A DNA stretch of 64,000 nucleotides from Ostrinia nubilalis. Lineage: Eukaryota > Arthropoda > Insecta > Lepidoptera > Crambidae. Shown piece after piece: positions 56,215 through 64,000 of the stretch. The translations under genes and the position numbers were made by a program. The stretch covers positions 3,720,001 through 3,784,000 of the forward strand of contig NC_087107.1 in assembly GCF_963855985.1 (NCBI RefSeq). The letters are read 5' to 3'. Within the stretch, counting starts at the first letter, position 1. Every line of letters begins with the position of its first letter. The notes under the pieces are model-generated. The model was given only the letters and a program-made list of their open reading frames with translations. It was not told where the DNA came from and made no database searches.

Positions 56215-57017
56215 AACGGATACAGCTTCACTCTTCACTTATTACATTTACACATACTTACTGTTATTACCTTTAAATATGCACTAGCCAAATGCATTTC
56301 GTATTTGCATGCGGCCCACGTGGTTTACTTAGATTAATGGAGGTCACACCTAAATATAGCTTAAACTACATTTCCTTTCTAAATTATGCAAAAGGTTAAA
56401 AATAATCCAATTAATATCATTTTGCGTGACAGTCTATACTAGTTTTTGTATAGGAAGTAGATCATAACCTCCAACAAATAAACATTAATTGTACCTAATA
56501 TTCTCCCTAAAGATTCAATAACGCAGTATTAAACTAAAAAATATCAGTTCACTCGTTACAAATAAAAAATTTGAATTATAGCAACCTGATATGTGAAAAA
56601 AATCCCATATAATGTAATACAAACGTAGATAATCCCCTATTTTCCGTCTTTTAACTAAGAGATCGGACGTTGGCGTACGATTTGTTTTCCATTTATAGAC
56701 TACTTGACTTTATGACTCTTTGGTTGTTGTCTTTGTTTTCCGGCATATTATTCTCCACTACCTCTATAGTGAACTTGAGCATCTTTGTTTCTGCTCCATT
56801 AAAATACATTCAAGGCTTCCATATTTTCTGTACCATCTATCTATTAGGGCATGTACTTTTTATTATACTGATATAATACTTCCGTTACTCCTTATACTCT
56901 CTTTATTACTTATTCGAAGGATATTATGATCAAAAGCTCGCAGAGGATATCTTCAGAAAACATCGATTACTATCGAGGATTTGGTCCCTGTTTATGTTGT
57001 AACATTTCCATCATTCT
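56215..57017. other. AT-rich stretch, no supported gene
   Basis: Hydrophobic frames at 56670-56929 start at TTG and overlap in two frames of T-rich DNA, so they are likely composition artefacts. Confidence 0.4.
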
Positions 57018-57125
57018 AGGGCAGTATTTTTCAACCTTTTTCATGACACGACCCCCCAGTATGGAAAAATATTTTGCGACCCCCCGATCGTTCGCTTTTT
57101 CTTTCATGCATTTTTTAAGGTTCTA
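57018..57125 (+). mobile_element. Possible hAT-type MITE fragment
   Basis: GGCAGTATTTTTCAACCTTT, then CGACCCCCCAG and GCGACCCCCCGATCG, resemble a dispersed animal repeat end. The other terminus is not visible. Confidence 0.3.
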
Positions 57126-57429
57126 GGGACATCAGACATTGTTTACTTATGGTTCCGAAAGTGGATTCCACATATTATTATGTTTCTCTTTTACCAAAGT
57201 CTTGACTTATAGTTATTTATAGAATTTAACACTTATTCTGTGCAGTAAAGTTGTAAATAAACGCATAATTAAAGCAGTTCAATCTATTGAATCCGTATCA
57301 CATACAAAAGACATCAACGCGTTAGAAACCTGCGATCATGTCTGTAATGCAACATTATTGTCAGAAAATACCGTGCTTAGTGAACATATTCGTATGTAAA
57401 ATTATGTTAATTGAAATAAAATTATTAAT

Positions 57430-57575
57430 AAAGAGGCGAAGAAGATCGGTGAGACTTGGAGCGAGATCAAACACGAAGCTCAAGACCGAACGCGATGGAG
57501 GACTGTTGTGGACGCCCTCTGACCCATCTAGGGGACATATGACCTTAAGTCACGAAATAAAATTTTCAATTTGTT
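57430..57575 (+). pseudogene. Third RTE/BovB-like LINE C-terminus, copy 2
   Basis: GGCGAAGAAGATCGGTGAGA then CAAGACCGAACGCGATGGAG correspond to the fragment at 53430-53600, ending TCACGAAATAAAATT. 5'-truncated; no domain beyond the C-terminus. 57126-57429 has nothing recognisable. Confidence 0.7.
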
Positions 57576-57644
57576 AATTCCAGGTCATGTCATGTCAAGC
57601 CTAACCAATAAGCGCAATTCTCAAATCCTACTTTTACAAAATAA

Positions 57645-57987
57645 GGGGTCATCCATAAAGTACGTCACACGTAAAGAGGGGGGGAGGGGGTTGACAAAGT
57701 GTGACATAGTGTGACAAGGGGTGGGAGGGGTCCTAAGTTTCGTGACATTACATTTCAATTGCTTCAAATATTTGATATAATGTTGATTTCATAAAAAAAG
57801 TACTTAATTTAAATGGAATTAAAACTAATTTCGGAACTGCTGTTAATTTAATAATTTTTCGATGTGAAATTGCAAAACATGTGACGTCACACTAGGGAGG
57901 GGTCTCAGAAATGTGACCACCTGTGACAAGGACGGAGGGGGGTCAAAAAATCATGAAATTCGTGTGACGTACTTTATCGATGGCCCC
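57645..57987. mobile_element. 343-bp MITE with TAA duplication
   Basis: Left GGGGTCATCCATAAAGTACG and right, reverse complemented, GGGGCCATCGATAAAGTACG, both continuing TCACACG. The subterminal regions are also inverted (GGGGGGAGGGGG against GGACGGAGGGG). TAA at 57642-57644 and 57988-57990, a 3-bp duplication (PIF/Harbinger- or Zator-like). It ends 147 bases before the ATG of the exon at 58135. Confidence 0.8.
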
Positions 57988-57990
57988 TAA

Positions 57991-58134
57991 GTCCAAAAAT
58001 TAAAAATGTAAACATTATCATACAGTAATTTCGTCAATCCACACGTGTGCGCGTAATAGTTTGTGCAAGCGATGCGCCCCACCCGCGGCTGTGTGGTTGC
58101 ATCGAGGCGTGAGGCCAGTACACCGTTCCGCACG
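57991..58134 (+). promoter_or_regulatory. Presumed 5' UTR and core promoter of the 58135 exon
   Basis: The 144 bases between the MITE and the ATG become CpG-rich from 58041 (CACACGTGTGCGCG, CCCACCCGCGGC). CACGTG at 58043 is an E-box. No TATA box is evident; Inr-like ATCATACAGT lies near 58017. If this is not spliced, the promoter overlaps the MITE. Confidence 0.3.
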
Positions 58135-58260
58135 ATGGTAGACGCACGTACGCTCGCGCTCGCGTTCACCGCTCTTTTGGCCGTCGCGGCCGCTTCGCCG
58201 CTCACGAGCGTGCGGGTCAGGAGACAGCTGGCCGACGACAACACGCTGCAACCGATCGAG
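58135..58260 (+). CDS. First coding exon of a secreted protein, unidentified
   Basis: The ATG has A at -3 and G at +4. Exactly 42 codons run to AG|GTACGT, a strong splice donor, giving a phase-0 intron. Residues 1-5 are polar, 6-20 are a hydrophobic Leu/Ala-rich signal core, cleavage is likely after Ala20 (AAA|SP), and RVRR at 27-30 is a furin-type site, so the mature chain may start at Gln31 (QLADDNTLQPIE). Codons are GC-rich, unlike the surroundings, as expected of a host gene. The frame is open upstream from GTG at 58063, but the signal peptide supports this ATG. Family not recognised; no downstream exon was found up to 64000. Confidence 0.6.
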
Positions 58261-58390
58261 GTACGTTAGAAAGGCATCTTCGACTGTGTATTTGAAAGTA
58301 GTCTGACTAGGTTTTAGTTCTGCAGCTAAAAGTGAGCTATTATGTGAAACTAAAGACAATTTTGAAATAGTTTTTTTTAATACACCCTGT

Positions 58391-58665
58391 ATTTATTTGT
58401 CCCAAATTTTGCACGTACTGACACCAGAGGTAAATGAGTTAAAGACGCATCTAACAAGTATATTAAGTCCATTTTTGAAAATAACTAATATGAGTCATAT
58501 TTCAAAACTCATCAAACTTTTTTGTGGAAATGAATAAATAAAATTGCTCATATTACTATCTTAAAACTTATGAAACTTTTCTATGGACATATTAAGCTTG
58601 TTCGATGCGTCTTAGACTCAGCTAACTCCAGTGTCAGTGTGACGTGCTAATTTTGGGACACCCTG
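58391..58665. mobile_element. TA-type MITE in the presumed intron 1
   Basis: Left GTCCCAAATTTTGCACGTAC and right, reverse complemented, GTCCCAAAATTAGCACGTCA pair, then GACGCATCTAACAAG / GACGCATCGAACAAG. The right terminus is ...ACACCCTG then TA; the left terminus is decayed. Related to 45737. Confidence 0.65.
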
Positions 58666-58667
58666 TA

Positions 58668-60190
58668 TACACATGAAAAAAATCTGTTTAACATTCAAAA
58701 TCGTTATCTCATCTTTGTTATGTAAAAGATAAACTCTAAGCAATTGCTTAATCTTGGTACTGTAAAAAGGTCAAATAAAAATTGTATATTTCATTCTTGA
58801 CCTTTAAAATAAGGTAACACAAAGTTGATAATAAACATTACACTTAACTCATTGACAGCTAATGTAAACAATTATTATCTAACAATACTTCACGCTTCAT
58901 TGACCTTCAGAGATCTCTGCTTTTGTAAATAGATCGTCTTTTGTATGAAACAGAAGTAACTGGCTTCAAGCTTTCATACAAACAAAAGTAACACTCGAGA
59001 AAAAGTCATAATAAAATTACTGTTTTGTTAAATATTGATTTATTTGATCAATGTATACAATCTCTACATTATCTTTTATTACATATACACATGAAAAATT
59101 GTCGTAAACAAATGAAAAGCGACGCATATTATGAATGTTAAAATTTACATAATTAACTAAAGAAATACACAGTCGAAGATAAATAATTAAAACCTTTCTC
59201 TTTGCTCTCCTTTTAATTTAGTCCTAATTGTTCCATGCAGCTTTTAACAGTTTATACAGCTATTTACTTACGTCAAACTGTATTTTGACATTTGGTGGCA
59301 TTACATCACTAATGATCCATTCATAGTGATGTCAGTATTAATTAATTGGTTGGTATCCATAAACCTGTACCTCAATAAGAACAAGTATGACCTTGTAATG
59401 AATTTACCATTACTTAATTTGTGTCAGTTACCGTAATATACAATCCTATGTCATCAGTGCTGTGTGATGTCACCAACATGCCGAAAATGTACAAAGAAAC
59501 TTGATCGGTGAAAGTGATTTGTTCGGTCAACATTAATCGTTTATTTCATAAATTATGTAAAATTCAGATCGCAAGGTTTGCACTACTTTGCCGAGTACTT
59601 ATTTTGGCTTATACGGTCGCCAACACATATTATGCATACCAACGCCTTAAACGAATACAAAATGCATTTCAAAATCAATTGGGGCGATTAATTATTTCGC
59701 AATAGGTTTGTCCCGTAGCCGGTTTCGTTCGATATCGATTGGATAACTGCGCTATATCCCCAAGAAACGTCAAAACCAATAGGACACTATCTCATATATT
59801 TTCGAATCGAAACCTTACGATGAATGCTTCATTGGCTAAACAATGATGATGAATATACCTTGAGACAACAACCTATTTGATAAATGTAGTATTATAGGTG
59901 ATTTACGTGACTGCTTGGATTGTTTCGTAATTTAGTTATTGATAGGTACAAGGATTAGAAAGCATTCCGACAAGGCTAACAGCTAAATCTTAATATACAT
60001 ATAATATTATATACAGTAGAATGCTCTATTAGTTCATAATAAAGAGGACGAAAACAGATTTTATAACATTTTTACATCTCAATGATTCTTGAGACCATCA
60101 TTTACTAATCATTCTAAATGCTGATCAATTCCAGATCAATGGGGAAATATCGATTTGATCTTAGCTCTAGACTTTTCATATGGGTACATT
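58668..60190. other. AT-rich stretch, nothing recognised
   Basis: About 1.5 kb, possibly intron of the 58135 gene. No exon with acceptor and donor could be supported. Confidence 0.4.
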
Positions 60191-60359
60191 ATCATCATCA
60201 TCATCATCATCATCATCATTACATTTTCACAATATTTATTTCTGCATCCATTTCATTTCTTTGTTGTGCTAATGAATGTCAATACTGAATACATTTAAAT
60301 AAATATTTTCAGCCACAGGACGTCCACTGCTGAACATAGGCCTCCCCCAATGATTTTCA
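60191..60359 (-). mobile_element. Split RTE LINE tail, (ATG)n type
   Basis: A clean (ATC)n run at 60191-60218 and, after about 90 unrelated bases, CAGCCACAGGACGTCCACTG then CCTCCCCCAATG at 60310-60353. The order fits one minus-strand tail interrupted after its microsatellite. Confidence 0.6.
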
Positions 60360-60429
60360 TGCTGTCTTTCCATACTATGTTGAAATTCTCCATACTATAC
60401 TGAAATACAAATAAGCACATATCAAGTAA

Positions 60430-60640
60430 CTAGCGGTCGCCCGCGACTTCGTACGCGTGGATCCCGTCTTACCCCCTTAGGGGTTGAATTTTGCGAAATC
60501 CCGTCTTAGTGAACACCTACGTTCTAAAAGGAATCCCCATGCAAAATTTGAGACTCCTAGCACTTGTAGTTTCTGGGATTTCGTGATGAGTGAGTGAGTC
60601 AGTCAGTCAATCAGTCAGTGGCCTTTCGCTTTTAGAGATA
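60430..60640 (-). mobile_element. Helitron-like element, family C
   Basis: The plus strand starts CTAGCGGTCGCCCGCGACTT and includes ACCCCCTTAGGGGTTGAATT, CCATGCAAAATTTGAGACTC and GTGATGAGTGAGTGAGTCAG. One of the best-preserved copies. Confidence 0.75.
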
Positions 60641-60709
60641 TAGATTAGCACACAAATTCAAGGATAACTAACTCCTTAATACTAGTGTTACCAAGTATAA
60701 AATTACTGA

Positions 60710-60830
60710 AAGCCGGTTTCAGCGCACGCGCACCGGTTATTGCGCAAGAGCGCCGTTCCTTCAGACGAGTGACGTAACTCGACCCCTTCGAGAACATTAT
60801 CGATAGTCGATAATAATATGTCGATGTTAC
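60710..60830. promoter_or_regulatory. Motif-dense patch with DRE-type site
   Basis: CGCACGCGCACCGGTTATTG, GTGACGTAAC (CRE-like) and TATCGATA at 60799-60806, a perfect match to the insect DREF element, followed by more TCGATA text. No exon is seen nearby. It may be an enhancer or promoter, or part of a repeat. Confidence 0.25.
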
Positions 60831-62747
60831 ACATGCCCTGATTAAATCTATGGTTGTTTGACGAGAGATTAAAATCTTTAATTGTTATTGTAGAGACTTT
60901 GGCGTGTTGTATTTAGCGTCTATACTAATGTGTAATCGAATCGTTTCAACGTTCAAACCAAGTGTATTACAATAGGTACTCTTCTATTACATACACTTAT
61001 TTATTTTTGGTATCCTTGCTCTTAGAGATACTTCACCACTAAACAATTTCAGCTGGATTTATTAATGAGAACTAAAGTTAGTAACTAAAGAATAGTATTT
61101 ATTTAGAGCACATATTCTATGTGTTATAATTTGTTACACAAACACAATGAATAAATGTTTATTAAGTCAATATTTCGTATAACCGTGCCGTTTACCTGTC
61201 ACTGAAAAAGAAATTGCTACACGAAATTACCTGTGGCATGTTGGCATAGGTCAAAAAAGTAAGGTCGTTGAACTTAGTAAAAGTCAATTGATGAAGTCTA
61301 GTCTGGTCAGAATGTCTGATAACTTTTGAATGACTCACATCTTTTATATGGCTCTTTGATTGATATAGGCCTAGAGAAGAGAACAATGATAAATTTATTT
61401 GGAAGAATAAAAAAGGATGATTGATAAAATCAGTAATCTACTCTCAACTTCATTTTCTGTTCGGCCCAAAGGTTAAGTAGTAGAGAATACCATATGCATT
61501 AAATTCGTCAATTATTTCTTGTTTATAACTTGCAATAAAGTTTTTAAATAAACAAACAATAATATGAAATTGCCCTTAAGCAAAAAGAATGTCATCCAGT
61601 CCCACCTACTTGGACAAACCAATAACTTTAATGAGTTTAATAAAGACTAACGTTTATTAGCGTGAAATATTCGACAATACAGTGGCTAACCTACATTTAA
61701 AGTGTTTTGGCCAGCCTTGCCGGACTCACCTTCCCGTATGCTTGATAAAGCATTAATTAAGTATTACATACCTCAATTTACTTTTATTTGTTGGCATGCA
61801 AATATCATGTTTCCATTTAATTAACTTTAGTTCATATTTTGATATTATTGTGTATATTAGAAAGGATGTTTAATTATCGAAGGAAGAAATCGGTATAAGA
61901 TTATAAGCTATGGTTACGGATCATTACTTGATGACCTTTATTTATAAATTAATTACGGTTTCAAGTTTTGTACAATACTATTTAACACAGCGCATTTCCG
62001 TCAACAATTTACGACAATATTTTAAAAACAGCTTTTAAATCTACTTTTAGTGTGTCTCTGACGACTTGAGCTCGCTTTTCACATATAAATATACAATTTA
62101 TGGTCTATATTTTTACGTGGAATTTTACGAAGGTCATCCCTTTCCATGCCCACTTCGCACTTGTTACTTGACAAACTAGTTTTAAATCTTGATTTGATTT
62201 TAAAAGAGATTGACTATACAGTGTTTTAAGCATGTATTGAATTAAAAAAAAACTAATGTTTCTTTTGTATGAATATTTGAAATCGATACTGTGATCAAGC
62301 TTATGATTATCAATTTATTTCTATTAATAGAGCTATTTGGTATGTTAACTGAATCATTGATTTTAGTGTATTCAAATTTTATTTCATGTATTACTGTGCA
62401 AAATAAACATTTATTCATTCATTCAATTGCACGTAATAACAAGGCAAGTGCCTAATATTCAAATCTTTAACGACTATTGACTCTTATTTTTTAGAATATA
62501 GGGATTATGTTCGCATGCAAGGCTATAATTATATGAAAAGTTGGTCAGAACGTATGTACTTGTATAATGAAACGAATTAAGTCACATTTGTATGCAACAG
62601 TTAAGTAGAATACAAAAATTGCGATTCGGTGAGCGTATTTAAGAATATCATCATTCTTTGACCATATTGTTATGTCTACGGAAGGGTGTAAAAGTGTTAG
62701 GTGATTTATTATGTGTGGTAACAGAATATTAAAATACTTACGTTTTA
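60831..62747. other. Long AT-rich stretch, nothing recognised
   Basis: About 1.9 kb with no supported gene or element; short frames lack domains. Confidence 0.4.
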
Positions 62748-62935
62748 TCCTACTAATATTATAAATGCGAAAGTTTGGATGTCTGGATGTTTGTGACTCT
62801 TTCACGCAAAAAGTACCTACAGAACGGATTTTGTTGAAACTTTACAGTATTATTGTTTGTAACCCAGATTAACGTATAGGCTATAATTTATGCCGATCTA
62901 AATTTCACGCGGGTGGCGCCGCGGGCAAAAGCTAG
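62748..62935 (+). mobile_element. Helitron-like element, family A
   Basis: TCCTACTAATATTATAAATG start, CGCCGCGGGCAAAAGCTAG end, A before and T after. The start matches 2190 exactly over 20 bases. Confidence 0.8.
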
Positions 62936-63153
62936 TCAGCTCTATATTGGAACTGAAACCCGTCATTCAGAAGTAGCTCATAGTCCGTATACTGTAATAA
63001 TAAATTAATTGCATGCTCTACATCACATACTGAGTAAATGACTCCTTCATAGTCTAGTACTAGGTAGAAAGAGAGTCCTTGGACCTTGGCTTGACTCTCA
63101 GATAAATGTAGAGCACACATTATATCGGTAAATATTTTTTTCACGTTCAACAT
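62932..63153 (-). CDS. Unidentified ORF abutting a Helitron
   Basis: 73 codons from ATG. The composition is acidic and hydrophobic (YLVLDYEGVIYSVCDVEHAI, NLLLQYTDYELLLNDGFQF), unlike chance AT-rich frames. The stop TAG is made by the Helitron end itself. Removing the element in thought, the frame runs eight bases past the junction to AAC|GTAAGT, a splice-donor-like sequence. It may be an exon damaged by the insertion, or chance. No family recognised. Confidence 0.25.
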   Translation of the reverse strand: MLNVKKIFTDIMCALHLSESQAKVQGLSFYLVLDYEGVIYSVCDVEHAINLLLQYTDYELLLNDGFQFQYRAD

Positions 63154-63308
63154 AAAGATTGAAAATAAAAGGCTTGTGGCTTATAAGAATTAAATGCAGT
63201 TTACATAGCATGATATTTTTATAACAATTTGTTCAGGAAACATAAGTAAGGTATTAAAATTTCTTAGCGATTAGAGTCGCTTCTCAAACTTCTCAAAATT
63301 TCGACGGG

Positions 63309-63383
63309 TTCATACAGTAGCTCAGTTGGAAGAGCTATCACCCGGCAAGCCAAAGGTCGTGGGTTCGATTCCCGCCTTAGGCA
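63309..63383 (+). repeat. tRNA-like SINE head
   Basis: A box AGTAGCTCAGTTGGAAGAGC and B box GGTCGTGGGTTCGATTCCC are well conserved, but the 5' TTCATAC cannot pair with 3' TTAGGCA, so there is no acceptor stem. Text after the B box matches 24486-24530. Confidence 0.65.
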
Positions 63384-63505
63384 GTACGATTTTTTCAAGT
63401 TGTTTATTTAAAAAATAAGTAACTAAGGTACCTTGAGCCAATCAGGGATATTCCAGATCTCAAAGGTAACGAAAACTTAACTTCTTCGATAAAACTATAT
63501 TTCTA

Positions 63506-63645
63506 GTCACGTGACATTAAATTCTTTTATAATCTGGTCACGTGACAGTGGGTCACCAATGCCGGTCAAGTGTACAGTCCGCGTGTCTCATATCTGCCGG
63601 ACTGTGAATCACTTTCGCTGCGCCGCCGCAGCCATTGGCCAATCA
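63506..63645. promoter_or_regulatory. Paired E-box and inverted CCAAT module
   Basis: GTCACGTGAC occurs twice, exactly, at 63506-63515 and 63537-63546 (31-bp spacing, about three helical turns). CCATTGGCCAATCA at 63632-63645 carries CCAAT on both strands. CACGTG with TC/GA flanks is the form bound by USF/MITF/TFEB-type bHLH-ZIP factors, and CCAAT by NF-Y. GC-rich text (GCTGCGCCGCCGCAGCC) lies between. The transcript start and direction are not visible; the 61-codon frame across it is not supported. 63700-64000 shows nothing else. Confidence 0.45.
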
Positions 63646-64000
63646 CGGTTAGATAATACCGCAGTCCCTTTGACGTTTAAGTTATTTAATATTTAGACAT
63701 GGTTTGTGGGAGTTTAATGTTATAATAAGAAGATGGACTCGTAAAATATGGTGATGACGTTTTACGGTTTCAAATATAGCAGTGTAATACGGATTGGATC
63801 TCTCGGAAGATGCTAATAGCATGAGCACGGACATTACAAAAAAATAACGGACGTTAGTAATTTTTGATGTATTAGTATAAGTATGCTTACCGGATATTCA
63901 ATCGTCATAGAGCAAGCTTTTCTTAGTTTGGGATAGAGATTTTGTGTGATATTTATTTGCTCTTCACTATTATTTATTTTTATTTCTCAGTTCAAGTGAA

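Noticed and set aside
56670..57126. Hydrophobic ORFs resembling membrane proteins
   Set aside because: T-rich DNA gives Phe/Leu/Ile-rich translations by default; two overlapping frames look equally hydrophobic and one starts at TTG.
60191..60218. CRISPR-like or satellite array
   Set aside because: It is a plain (ATC)n microsatellite from an RTE tail, with no spacers.
63309..63383. tRNA gene (Ala-like boxes)
   Set aside because: The 5' and 3' ends do not pair, and the same downstream text occurs at 24486, so it is a SINE head.

Overview
The window looks like nuclear DNA from a moth or butterfly (Lepidoptera). The evidence is the AT-rich background, short insect telomere-type TTAGG/CCTAA motifs, and many copies of repeats typical of lepidopteran genomes: RTE-clade LINE tails ending in (ATG)n or (GAAC)n, Helitron-like elements ending in CTAG, tRNA-headed SINEs, and short foldback MITEs with TA, TTA/TAA or 8-bp target duplications. 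The species cannot be named from sequence alone. No prokaryotic gene organisation, CRISPR array, rRNA gene or convincing functional tRNA gene was seen.

The window is gene-poor. The best host-gene candidate is one first coding exon at 58135-58260 (+): ATG in good context, a signal peptide, a furin-type RVRR site and a GTACGT splice donor. No later exon of it was recognised in the remaining 5.7 kb. Weaker coding candidates are a 34-codon membrane-segment ORF (16843-16947, +), an ORF fragment split by a 42-bp LINE insertion (49510-49782, -), and an ORF abutting a Helitron end (62932-63153, -). Four CpG-rich or motif-dense patches could be promoters or 5' exons (about 9530-9680, 22721-23290, 60710-60830, 63506-63645).

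Layout: 1-6.9 kb holds foldback elements, Helitron-like copies and a GC-rich TTA-flanked MITE. 7-12 kb is mostly unique AT-rich DNA with RTE scraps. 12-29 kb has SINEs, RTE tails, the first copies of a 3-bp-TSD MITE, and a CpG-rich patch at 23 kb. 28.8-38.4 kb holds hairpins, two of three copies of a 516-bp TA-flanked MITE, a LINE C-terminal fragment inside another repeat, a tandem RTE tail, two SINEs and a hAT-like MITE with an 8-bp duplication. 39.1-40.7 kb is the major element: a 5'-truncated but open RTE reverse transcriptase copy with a perfect 13-bp target duplication. 41-50 kb holds SINEs and five kinds of MITE. 50-53 kb is largely unassigned. 54.7-55.2 kb is a three-level nested insertion. 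57.6-58.3 kb pairs a MITE with the secreted-protein exon. The tail to 64 kb is mostly intron-like or intergenic, ending in the E-box/CCAAT module.

Most of what can be read is transposon biology. The parts do not form an operon-like or novel multi-gene system, and I did not find one. The useful information is insertion boundaries with intact target duplications, which give a relative history, and a small number of possible host exons and promoters.
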